Source: Ruminococcus sp.
GTDB lineage: Bacteria; Bacillota; Clostridia; Oscillospirales; Ruminococcaceae
Length of the DNA stretch: 41,927 nt
Assembly (NCBI GenBank): GCA_017437285.1
Contig: JAFSBM010000070.1
Coordinates: forward strand, 1-41,927
Direction of reading: 5' to 3'
The stretch's first letter is position 1; the number at the start of each line of letters is the position of its first letter. The notes below the pieces were generated by a model. That model was given only the letters and a program-made list of their open reading frames with translations, made no database searches and was not told where the DNA came from. Of the stretch, positions 1-6,352 are shown in pieces. A program made the translations under genes and the position numbers.

Positions 1-2
1 AT

Positions 3-125
3 AGAAAAGACCTTACAGAGAGGACATCTCCTTTTACTAAGATAGTAACAGCCTGGTTTATTGTTTTTGTGTTAGTAATGCTTTTAGTTGTGGTTGCAAT
101 AACATTATTTCCAAACAACAACTAA
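3..125 (+). CDS. C-terminal tail of a membrane-anchored protein (5' end outside window)
   Basis: An open frame enters from the left edge and stops with TAA at 123-125, followed 18 bases later by an intrinsic terminator. The 40 visible residues hold a polar, Lys/Arg-containing stretch and then about 22 strongly hydrophobic residues ending in PNNN, i.e. one C-terminal transmembrane helix. No family can be named from so little. The well-placed terminator supports this being the true end of a gene. Confidence 0.45.
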   Translation, partial: RKDLTERTSPFTKIVTAWFIVFVLVMLLVVVAITLFPNNN

Positions 126-142
126 TAAACTATAAACTAGTC

Positions 143-176
143 AAAAAAACCGCCCTATTTCAAGGGCGGTTTTTTG
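143..176 (+). terminator. Rho-independent terminator of the left-edge gene
   Basis: Stem CCGCCCT (150-156) with AGGGCGG (163-169), 6-nt loop, an A-run before and six T after. It could work in both directions but best fits the plus-strand gene ending at 125. Confidence 0.85.
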
Positions 177-300
177 TTATAAAATGGCTTCACAAACGGT
201 TTTTCCAGAACTGGTTACACTGTATATATAGAAAAAAGAAAGGAGGTTAAAGGGAACTCCTACCCAAAAGGGAGAATATTATAGAAAGGAGCAATAAATT

Positions 301-390
301 ATGACAATTTTAGAATTTATTGCTGGTTTGGTATTAGCTGTCGATATGATAGCTATTGACCAAATCAAAAGAGGTTTAACATCTGAATGA
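301..390 (+). CDS. 29-residue hydrophobic peptide
   Basis: ATG at 301 is preceded by GAAAGGAG (284-291) at a 9-base spacing. The peptide begins MTILEFIAGL, stays hydrophobic for about 20 residues with Asp at two places, and ends in a short charged tail (QIKRGLTSE). A second SD-like AGGAGG at 241-246 could pair with ACTCCT at 256-261. A 12-bp perfect hairpin starts 10 bases after the stop. The N-terminal pattern and size loosely recall Firmicute type I toxins or holin-like peptides, but that is only a resemblance; a short membrane peptide of unknown role is all the sequence shows. Confidence 0.4.
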   Translation: MTILEFIAGLVLAVDMIAIDQIKRGLTSE

Positions 391-393
391 TGT

Positions 394-430
394 AAAAAAT
401 ACTACGGAGCATTGTATGATGCTCCGTAGT
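394..430 (-). terminator. 12-bp hairpin, terminator on minus strand
   Basis: ACTACGGAGCAT (401-412) pairs perfectly with ATGCTCCGTAGT (419-430) around a 6-nt loop. The T-run is on the minus-strand side (A-run 394-399). On the plus strand only A-rich sequence follows, so plus-strand termination is less clear. Confidence 0.55.
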
Positions 431-460
431 AAAAACATGAATTTATTTTTTAAAAAACTA

Positions 461-489
461 TTGACATATCTATAATTTTGTGATATAAT
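461..489 (+). promoter_or_regulatory. Consensus sigma-A promoter of the large ncRNA
   Basis: TTGACA at 461-466, 17-bp spacer, TATAAT at 484-489, with the extended TGA just before the -10. Transcription should begin near 496. No coding frame follows for more than 1 kb on this strand. Confidence 0.85.
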
Positions 490-656
490 ATAATAGTAAA
501 AATTAAAGCACCCCCACAAAGCATACTTTGTCGCCAAACAAACTATGCTTCGTAATCAGACAGATGAAAGCAACATCTGAATGACTTAGTGAGAATGCTA
601 TTTGTGTGCTGTAACAGCAACATTATTGTAATTATAGCACATTCAATAGATTTTGT

Positions 657-704
657 CAAGTCCTTCAGTCACGCTTCATTTGTCTGAGGGACTTGATTCT
701 TTTT
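657..704 (+). terminator. Internal terminator-like hairpin in the ncRNA
   Basis: Twelve-base stem 657-668/684-695 with one G-U pair, 15-nt loop and ATTCTTTTT after it. Either part of the large RNA fold or the end of a shorter transcript of about 210 nt. Confidence 0.4.
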
Positions 705-972
705 ACAACAATTTCAAATAGAAACTTGACAACTGAATATAGATTTGATACATCGTGATTAATCACCCATACCTCCTACTGAATAAGTCGAGGGAACGTG
801 CAATTAAGTGAGTCTGTTCGGCAATGCCGAATCAATTCGTTGTTTGTAGATAAGGTTTCACGAGCCGTAGCAAGTGATTGATGCACCCAGTTCCAAAGAG
901 CTGCGTGTCCACACAAACTACACGATGTTGACATCTGAATATAAATCAGACTTTTCTTATTTTCAGAATTGT

Positions 973-1018
973 CTGAACAAGTGTAAATTGCGGTTTACAT
1001 TTGTTCAGGTGTTTCTTT
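973..1018 (+). terminator. Terminator of the large ncRNA
   Basis: CTGAACAAGTGTAAA (973-987) pairs with TTTACATTTGTTCAG (994-1008), 15 bp with one G-U, followed by GTGTTTCTTT. Confidence 0.7.
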
Positions 1019-1023
1019 AGAAG

Positions 1024-1054
1024 AAAAGCATTAAGCTTTCACTTAATGCTTTTT
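1024..1054. terminator. Bidirectional terminator between ncRNA and tRNA-Trp
   Basis: AAAAGCATTAAG (1024-1035) with CTTAATGCTTTT (1042-1053), perfect, A/T flanks on both sides. It lies just 3' of tRNA-Trp on the minus strand and backs up the ncRNA terminator on the plus strand. Confidence 0.8.
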
Positions 1055-1062
1055 CTATCGCT

Positions 1063-1138
1063 TGGCAGGGGCAGAAGGACTTGAACCCTCGGCACGCGGT
1101 TTTGGAGACCGCTGCTCTACCAACTGAGCTATACCCCT
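1063..1138 (-). tRNA. tRNA-Trp (CCA anticodon)
   Basis: The minus strand reads a full cloverleaf: acceptor AGGGGTA with TGCCCCT, D arm AGCTCAGTTGGTAGAGC, anticodon arm CGGTCTCCAAAACCG with anticodon CCA, T arm with GGTTCAAGTCC, discriminator G and an encoded 3' CCA (1063-1065). It has its own promoter at 1167-1195 and a terminator at 1024-1054. Confidence 0.95.
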
Positions 1139-1166
1139 AAAAGTATTTGTCGTAAGCAACAATAAT

Positions 1167-1195
1167 ATTATATCAAAGAATTTTAGTTTTGTCAA
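1167..1195 (-). promoter_or_regulatory. Promoter of tRNA-Trp
   Basis: On the minus strand TTGACA (1195-1190), 17-bp spacer, TATAAT (1172-1167) with TGA before the -10. It is 29 bp upstream of the mature tRNA 5' end. Confidence 0.85.
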
Positions 1196-1542
1196 GGGTT
1201 TTTGAGATATTTTTTATATTTAACTATAAAATCGAAGGAGGGGAATGTCAAGCATAGGGGAGAATTGGCGGAAAATAGAGGGAGTTGGTGTGAAATGTGG
1301 GGAGTATGAGTTTTGCAAGGAATGATTTTTCGTGAGAGAGGATTGTATTAGCTGAGATTGTAGAAGTGAGAAAAGCGTATTATAAAAGGATTTTTTTGAT
1401 GCAGTGAGATTTTTAACAATTGCTATTCTGGAGTGGATAGGGGAGAATTCAGCGATTGGCGAGGTTGACAACATATAAATGCCGATTCATGTATATGGAA
1501 TGACAGAAATTAGATAAATAGTGATATGCCTGCTCATTTTAG
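1196..1542. other. Intergenic stretch without a supported gene
   Basis: Purine-rich on the plus strand. A 13-bp direct repeat ATAGGGGAGAATT occurs at 1254-1266 and 1437-1449. An 84-codon minus-strand frame (1474-1220) has no ribosome binding site and biased, repetitive composition. I see no RNA gene or clear terminator for the gene ending at 1543. Confidence 0.5.
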
Positions 1543-2289
1543 TCAGTTCCAGGAGGGAGTTTGACCTGTGGAGAGCATACTGTAGTATTTGAGAATTCTT
1601 GAGGCGTCAATTGAATCAGTTGTGCCGTCATTGTTCACATCTGCGGCTTTTTGAGTGCTGTCATTGAATAGAGATGTTTTTCCCGTCTGAACAAGAGCAT
1701 AATTGGCAAGAACGAGTGAGGCATCGGAGGAGTCAATTCTGCCGTCTGCGTTGACATCGCCTGAAATAATTTCAGGATATCGTGTTATATGCTCATGAAA
1801 ATTCGCTCTGATTTCAGCATCTGTAATCAAACGGCCCCACATTACCTGATTGTTAACATTACCCTCAGCGACAATAAATCCATTGCTGTCACGTTCAAGA
1901 ACTACAATAAAATGGTTGTCATAGTGGATAATATCGCCAACCTGAACAGCAGACGGGTTAAAAGTACGCAGAAATTTTGCAGGCAGATTGCCGAAAGCAG
2001 CATCACTTAGCATAAAGGCAAAACCTGCACAGCCATATCCTGTGGAATAAGTACCGCCTTTCCAAGTGAAATATTTATCGTTTCCCCAAGGTGTACCTTG
2101 CGGATATTTGCTTTCAAATGACATTAAAATGTCATAAACTTCCTTGCTGTTGGGATAAGCTTTTTTCATTTCAGTTGAGGCAGATATAGCGGAGCATTGC
2201 ATATTCAGCTGCATAGGCAATGTGCTGTTGAATGTTGAGATTATAGAAATTGCAGAAATAACTGCAAAAGTTATTTTAATGTTTGACAT
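1543..2289 (-). CDS. Secreted CHAP/NlpC-like cysteine peptidase or amidase with C-terminal dockerin
   Basis: The 248-residue protein starts at an ATG behind GAAAGGACG. Residues 1-35 form a signal-peptide-like hydrophobic segment. Residues 45-170 look like a papain-fold CHAP/NlpC-type domain: GYGCAGFAF supplies a candidate nucleophile Cys87, VGDIIHYDNHF supplies His126, and a Gly-Asp precedes it as in cell-wall amidases. Residues about 175-248 form a type I dockerin with two Ca-binding repeats (GDVNADGRIDSSDAS and ADVNNDGTTDSIDAS). The likely role is a peptidoglycan or peptide hydrolase attached to a cellulosome-type scaffold by its dockerin. The enzyme class is inferred from motifs; the dockerin is certain. 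It has its own promoter (2327-2355). Confidence 0.75.
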   Translation of the reverse strand: MSNIKITFAVISAISIISTFNSTLPMQLNMQCSAISASTEMKKAYPNSKEVYDILMSFESKYPQGTPWGNDKYFTWKGGTYSTGYGCAGFAFMLSDAAFGNLPAKFLRTFNPSAVQVGDIIHYDNHFIVVLERDSNGFIVAEGNVNNQVMWGRLITDAEIRANFHEHITRYPEIISGDVNADGRIDSSDASLVLANYALVQTGKTSLFNDSTQKAADVNNDGTTDSIDASRILKYYSMLSTGQTPSWN

Positions 2290-2326
2290 ATAAACCGTCC
2301 TTTCAATGTGGAATATCCATATAAAT

Positions 2327-2355
2327 ATTATACACCTGATAATTTATTTTGTCAA
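2327..2355 (-). promoter_or_regulatory. Promoter of the CHAP-like dockerin gene
   Basis: Minus-strand TTGACA (2355-2350), 17-bp spacer, TATAAT (2332-2327), ending 38 bp from the start codon. Confidence 0.85.
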
Positions 2356-2408
2356 CAAAGTTCAAAGAATATTAAGAAATGACTGTATTAAAAGTTTACA
2401 AATTGCAG

Positions 2409-2435
2409 CAAAAAGCGGCAGATTTTTCTGCCGCC
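2409..2435 (-). terminator. Terminator of the 688-residue dockerin gene
   Basis: GCGGCAGA (2415-2422) pairs with TCTGCCGC (2427-2434); the minus strand runs into a T-tract at 2414-2409. It lies 12 bp past the stop of the gene at 2447. Confidence 0.85.
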
Positions 2436-2446
2436 TTGAATCGTTA

Positions 2447-4513
2447 TTAATCCCAAGTGGGATTTTTTCCTGTGGAAATCATTGCGTAATATGCAAGGAT
2501 TTTTGATGCGTCAGAGGCATCTATTTTTTCATCCTTATTGACATCAGCAGCTTTTTTGCTCGTTTCTGTCAAAGTGGAATTGCCGCCTGTTTGAACTTCT
2601 GCATATTCAATAAGAACCATTGATGCGTCTGATGAGTTTACAACTCCGTCATTGTTTGCATCTCCCAAGGTATATGCAGGCTCTGTCGTTATAGGCGGAG
2701 GAGCTGTAGTTGTTGTAGTTGTTGTGGTTGGAGGTACAGTTGTAGTAGTGGTGGTAGTAGTTGTGGTTGGAGGTGCAGTTGTAGTAGTGGTGGTCGTTGT
2801 AGTTGTAGTAGTCGATGTAGTGGTTGTATCAGCGGGTTTGGGAGCAATATCAAAGTTAATTTTTACTATGATATTATCCTGACAATGGGCTGTAAGAGTG
2901 ACATTTCCCTCGTTGTAAAGTGATAATGTGCCATTCTGACAGCTTGCTTTTCCGTAGTCGCTTGATTCTACCCAATATATCTGAATTGACTTTCCTTCGG
3001 AAGATTTTACGTCAATTTTAAAGCTGTTTCCAGCGTAGAACTGAGATTTATCAGGAACAATCAGCTGATAATCAGGCTTTGGAGCTGTTGTGGTAGTAGT
3101 GACAGGCACTGTAGTTGTTGTGGTAGTGGTGGTAGGGATTGTGGTCGTAGTTGTAGTAGGTATTGTTGTAGTTGTCGTGGTAGTAGTGACAGGCACTGTA
3201 GTTGTGGTCGTGGTTGTAGTAGGTATTGTAGTAGTTGTCGTGGTAGTAGTCGGCTCTGTAGTTGTTGTAATGGTGGTAGTAGTTTCTGGTTCTTTTACTG
3301 TTACATAGATAGTGGAGTAAACTGAACTATCATCGGCATCGTAGATATATATAAGATATCCGCCTGCTTTGTATGGGTTATATCGTGAGGTATCAACTAT
3401 AAAATCATCGCTGGAAATTGGTTTGTCCTTAACTTTATAAAAATTTTCATTGGAATAAATGGAAGCTGTTACACTTGATAGATCAAAGGCTTCACCGTAA
3501 GCATATTGGTTTTTGCTTGGCGGATTAACAGCTAAACACCATGTTGTGGTTTTTGTTGTGGTAGGAACTGTAGTAGTTGTTGTAGTGGTAGTAGTGGTCG
3601 TTGTTGTGGTAGTTGTTGTAGTTGGTGGTGCGGTGGTAGTGGTGGTCGTTGTAGTTGTGGTGGTAGTAGTGGTAGTAGTCGTAGTTGGTGGTTGTGTCGT
3701 TGTAGTGGTAGGCTTGGTAGTGGTAGTAGTGGGTTTAGTGGTTGTTGCGTTTTCGTCTACCATATAATCTATGGTGGCGTATTTGGTATATGTATTTCCG
3801 TTAGCGTCTGTAGCGGTAAAACCGTATTTGCCGTTGCAGGGAATATCAAATGTTGCGTAATTACAATTACTGTAAGATTTATCACCCATTTGGATTGTAC
3901 AGATTTCCGATGTATCAACAAACATAGTTACTTTATCGCCGGGCTTGTATAAAGATTTGCTTCTAGCGGTAAGTCTTATTTGCGGAGGTGTTTCATCGCT
4001 TGGGTCCGGAGATTCGTTTACCTTATTAATAGTTCTTGTAGAGTAAACGTTATTACCTGTTGAAACGATAAAAGAAAGGTTATAAACTCCATTTCTGGGG
4101 TAAAGCACAGTAAACTTATCTACTTGTTTTTGTTCAAAATCAAGAACTTGAGCTTTTACCTTACTGCCGTCGGGGTTTGTAATTTCGGCAGAAAAACTTT
4201 CAATTACTTCATCTAATACAGTTTCAACACTTTCAAGGTTAGGGTCATTTAGAACATAATCAGCTGTGTCGATTTTAACATAAATATCATATGCCATTAC
4301 ACGATTGTTATACTGTGCAGCTAATTCAAGATTTTCTCTTTGGTAAATACATGTCTTGGGCAGGACGAAATTTTTGTTATTGTCGAGTATAGAAGTATAG
4401 CTGCTGTCAGTTGAAATTTGCGGTGATATGCAATTTGCGGATGTTGAAATGGGGAGAAATGCTGCCATTGCTCCGCTTAGAAAAAAACTAATTGCTTTTT
4501 TTAGTATACTCAT
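2447..4513 (-). CDS. Large secreted dockerin protein with three poly-Thr linkers and Ig-like modules
   Basis: The start at 4513 (MSILKKAISFF) follows AAGGAGG; a longer frame to 4582 merely reads into repeat A1. The 688 residues run: signal peptide (1-27); an N-terminal module (about 30-250) shared with the gene at 4917-5942, with YDIYVKID, DFEQKQVDKF, TPPQIRL and DANGNT; poly-Thr linker 1 (about 254-322); a bacterial-Ig-like module (about 323-403, ending in VTVKE); linker 2 (404-476); a second beta-rich module (478-558); linker 3 (559-608); and a type I dockerin (612-688; GDANNDGVVNSSDAS, ADVNKDEKIDASDAS). There is no recognisable catalytic domain, so a structural or carbohydrate/surface-binding scaffold component is most likely. 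Its leader contains repeat A1. Confidence 0.85.
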   Translation of the reverse strand: MSILKKAISFFLSGAMAAFLPISTSANCISPQISTDSSYTSILDNNKNFVLPKTCIYQRENLELAAQYNNRVMAYDIYVKIDTADYVLNDPNLESVETVLDEVIESFSAEITNPDGSKVKAQVLDFEQKQVDKFTVLYPRNGVYNLSFIVSTGNNVYSTRTINKVNESPDPSDETPPQIRLTARSKSLYKPGDKVTMFVDTSEICTIQMGDKSYSNCNYATFDIPCNGKYGFTATDANGNTYTKYATIDYMVDENATTTKPTTTTTKPTTTTTQPPTTTTTTTTTTTTTTTTTTAPPTTTTTTTTTTTTTTTTTTVPTTTKTTTWCLAVNPPSKNQYAYGEAFDLSSVTASIYSNENFYKVKDKPISSDDFIVDTSRYNPYKAGGYLIYIYDADDSSVYSTIYVTVKEPETTTTITTTTEPTTTTTTTTIPTTTTTTTTVPVTTTTTTTTIPTTTTTTIPTTTTTTTTVPVTTTTTAPKPDYQLIVPDKSQFYAGNSFKIDVKSSEGKSIQIYWVESSDYGKASCQNGTLSLYNEGNVTLTAHCQDNIIVKINFDIAPKPADTTTTSTTTTTTTTTTTTAPPTTTTTTTTTTVPPTTTTTTTTAPPPITTEPAYTLGDANNDGVVNSSDASMVLIEYAEVQTGGNSTLTETSKKAADVNKDEKIDASDASKILAYYAMISTGKNPTWD
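2690..2835 (-). repeat. ACN microsatellite encoding poly-Thr linker 3
   Basis: Nearly pure Thr codons with occasional Pro/Ala. The opposite strand reads as poly-Val frames, which are not genes. Confidence 0.9.
3085..3290 (-). repeat. ACN microsatellite encoding poly-Thr linker 2
   Basis: Repeated Thr blocks separated by IP, VPV and EP units. The unit PVTTTTT(T) recurs, suggesting past slippage or unequal recombination. Confidence 0.9.
3545..3760 (-). repeat. ACN microsatellite encoding poly-Thr linker 1
   Basis: The longest Thr tract, about 70 residues, broken only by KP, QPP, APP and VP. Sequence length here is prone to expansion or contraction and to assembly error. Confidence 0.9.
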
Positions 4514-4539
4514 AGTATCCTCCTTGTGCTTTTCCTTTA

Positions 4540-4696
4540 GGGTATCTCTAAAAACCCCTTTTGAGAAAAAACAGCTATGCACGACAGATGTTTCGTCAAC
4601 CTCCCTTGGCGTGCGACAGCACGCCTTTGGAAGTTTCCTTGCAGTTGCCGTACCTATCTGTTTTTTCTTTAATCAAACGGGTTTTTAGAAATACCC
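4540..4696. repeat. Repeat A copy 1 (MITE-like, 157 bp)
   Basis: Ends GGGTATCTCTAAAAACCC and GGGTTTTTAGAAATACCC are near-perfect inverted repeats. The outer pair GGGTAT/ATACCC replaces the GGGCAT/ATGCCC of copies 2 and 4, a compensating change. Inside are AGAAAAAACAG/CTGTTTTTTCT arms and a GGCGTGC-GACA-GCACGCC hairpin. It lies in the 5' leader of the gene starting at 4513. It encodes no transposase; the frame through it is not a gene. Confidence 0.85.
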
Positions 4697-4847
4697 TTAA
4701 CTGTACCATAAGCAGTAATAATTTTTAATCTTATACGATGTGATACAAAAAGTAATTATGATACAGATAAATACTAATGGTCATTTTTTGCGGTGGTACA
4801 GCCTAGGAAATAGCTATATTTCATATGATTATAAAGTTTGCACTATA

Positions 4848-4876
4848 ATTATATCATTTATTGCGATATATGTCAA
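4848..4876 (-). promoter_or_regulatory. Promoter of the 688-residue dockerin gene
   Basis: Minus-strand TTGACA (4876-4871), 17-bp spacer, TATAAT (4853-4848), TGA before the -10. The leader from about 4841 to 4514 is about 330 nt and includes all of repeat A1. Confidence 0.8.
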
Positions 4877-4916
4877 TCGAAAAATATGAACTCAAAGTTA
4901 ATAATTTTGGTAGCTT

Positions 4917-5942
4917 TTACGTGAATGAAGAAATAAGCCCTGCATCGTACTGAATGATAACAATAGCATCGTTAGCTGTGATTCCGCTTCCGGGATTTGC
5001 ACAGTCAGCATTCATTAGTCCCTCATCTGTAAGATTGTACTTGTCGGGGTTTGCGAGATACTGGAAAATACACGCAGCGTCAGCGATTGAAATTACGCTG
5101 TCGCAGTTTGCATCACCGTATACAGGTTTTGCCTGTGGTGCTGTTGCGGCAGTAGTAGTTGTTGTGGTTGTAGTAGTTTTGGTGGTAGTCTTTGTGGTAG
5201 TTGTTAACTTTCCGATAACATCAACGGTAAATGAAACTTTAGTCGAATTGCCGTTTAAATCAACGGCGGAAATTGAATATTTTCCGTCTGAACGCACTGT
5301 ACAAGTAGCGTGGTTGCTCATTTTGAAGTCATAATTGCTGAGTTTCATATAGCAGAGTTCATCGGAATATATGTCTATCAATAATCCTGCATTTGGGTTG
5401 TATTCGGTAATTTGCGGAATTTTAACTGTAAGATTCGGAGGTGTTTTATCAGCTGAATTATAAGGTAGGCGAGCGTCAGTTATAGTGTATGTATGCCAGA
5501 CATTTATGTCTGTAGTTGCCATAATATTTAAAGTATAGTCATCGTTTGTGGGATAAGCGATATAAAAGTGATCCATTTGTGCAGGTTCAAAGTCAATAAT
5601 ATCAGCTTCTATGAATGAGCCGTCCTTGTTATCAATAAAGGCACGTACACTTGTTACCTGTTCATCGTGAATTTCAGCTAATCCTGGCGGTTGTTTCAAT
5701 GCAAAGCCTTCTGAATCCACCTTGACATAGGCGTCATAAACAGCTTTATATCCATCGGCTGAGGACAATGATGAGTTGTATGACGTCAAACAGCTGGTAT
5801 GGAGAGTTTGAAGACCTCCTTTTTGTTCAATGATATCAATATCAATATCGGAATTAACCGCATTGGCTGTTGGGGATACCGAAGCTGTAACGCATAGGAT
5901 ACCACTCAGAAAACAAGATAAAGATTTTTTACAAATATTCAT
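4917..5942 (-). CDS. Secreted dockerin protein paralogous to its downstream neighbour
   Basis: The start at 5942 (MNICKKSLSCF) follows GGAGG; the longer frame to 5975 lacks support. The 341 residues are a signal peptide (1-28, ending near ANA), an N-terminal module of about 200 residues matching the neighbouring 688-residue protein (YDAYVKVD, DFEPAQMDHFYIAYP, TPPNLTVK, DLNGNS), a short Thr/Lys linker (about 243-264), and a dockerin (271-341) whose first Ca loop is GDANCDSVISIADAA and second is degenerate (ADCANPGSGITANDA). No catalytic motif is visible. A tandem duplication followed by linker and Ig-module growth in the neighbour explains the pair. The function of the shared module is unknown to me. 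Confidence 0.85.
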   Translation of the reverse strand: MNICKKSLSCFLSGILCVTASVSPTANAVNSDIDIDIIEQKGGLQTLHTSCLTSYNSSLSSADGYKAVYDAYVKVDSEGFALKQPPGLAEIHDEQVTSVRAFIDNKDGSFIEADIIDFEPAQMDHFYIAYPTNDDYTLNIMATTDINVWHTYTITDARLPYNSADKTPPNLTVKIPQITEYNPNAGLLIDIYSDELCYMKLSNYDFKMSNHATCTVRSDGKYSISAVDLNGNSTKVSFTVDVIGKLTTTTKTTTKTTTTTTTTTAATAPQAKPVYGDANCDSVISIADAACIFQYLANPDKYNLTDEGLMNADCANPGSGITANDAIVIIQYDAGLISSFT

Positions 5943-6035
5943 ACTACCTCCGTAATCAGAGATGATATAACGCATCTCTGATATTCCGCACTCTTTTTCT
6001 CTTGTAGCGGATTTGTTGATTTAATTTTCCCTTAA

Positions 6036-6193
6036 GGGCATCTCTAAAAACCCCTTTTGAGAAAAAACAGCTATGCACGTCATCTGCTGCGTCAACCTCC
6101 CTTGGAGTGCGGCAGCACGCCTTCGGAAGGTTTCCTTGCAGCTGCCGCACCTATCTGTTTTTTCTTTAATCAAACGGGTTTTTAGAGATGCCC
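6036..6193. repeat. Repeat A copy 2 (MITE-like, 158 bp)
   Basis: Perfect 18-bp terminal inverted repeats GGGCATCTCTAAAAACCC / GGGTTTTTAGAGATGCCC, flanked by TTAA on both sides (possible 4-bp target duplication). The core arms GTGCGGCAGC/GCTGCCGCAC and AGAAAAAACAG/CTGTTTTTTCT let almost the whole element fold as one long hairpin. It lies directly between the promoter at 6202-6229 and the start of the gene at 5942. Confidence 0.9.
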
Positions 6194-6201
6194 TTAATAC
6201 T

Positions 6202-6229
6202 ATTATATCATCAATGTGAAAAAAGTCAA
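6202..6229 (-). promoter_or_regulatory. Promoter of the 341-residue dockerin gene
   Basis: Minus-strand TTGACT (6229-6224), 16-bp spacer, TATAAT (6207-6202), TGA before the -10. Predicted transcription start (about 6195) is almost at the edge of repeat A2, so the RNA would begin with the element. Confidence 0.75.
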
Positions 6230-6352
6230 CAAAATCCCGTTTTTGAACGTAAATTTTGTTGACTTTGTGTAAAACTTGATAAATTTTTAGTGAAATTCAC
6301 TAAGCGAAAACAGTCAGAAGAATATTTTGTTGATTATCGCTGAATGAACATT

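Larger units (their letters stand above)
496..1018 (+). ncRNA. Large structured non-coding RNA, ROOL-like candidate
   Basis: About 520 nt between a consensus promoter and an intrinsic terminator, without a useful reading frame. Long-range helices are visible. Domain 1 is closed by AGCA/CACAAA/GCAT (507-510, 515-520, 521-524) pairing with ATGC/TTTGTG/TGCT (595-598, 601-606, 607-610); inside is hairpin CAGATG/CATCTG (561-566/574-579). A 12-bp stem lies at 657-668/684-695. Domain 2 is closed by ACATCGTG (750-757) with CACGATGT (921-928) and contains the TTCGGC/GCCGAA hairpin. Length, ornate structure and an adjacent tRNA gene match what is known of ROOL RNAs (large RNAs of Firmicutes and rumen metagenomes, often near tRNAs or prophages). 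Assignment to ROOL is inference. It lacks the hallmarks of RNase P, tmRNA, 6S or SRP RNA that I would recognise. Confidence 0.5.

Noticed and set aside
1220..1474. 84-codon minus-strand frame
   Set aside because: No ribosome binding site, repetitive composition and no recognisable motif.
2690..3760. CRISPR array
   Set aside because: Repeats are codon-level Thr tracts without unique spacers of constant length.
2652..3767. Plus-strand poly-Val frames opposite the dockerin gene (also near 5150 and 19930-20200)
   Set aside because: They are the reverse reading of poly-Thr codons, with no start signals; shadows, not genes.
4540..6193. Protein frames through repeats A (HSCFFSKG, KEKTDR types) and B (LAKK types)
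   Set aside because: They repeat wherever the element repeats, lack start signals and encode no fold; they come from the repeat DNA itself.
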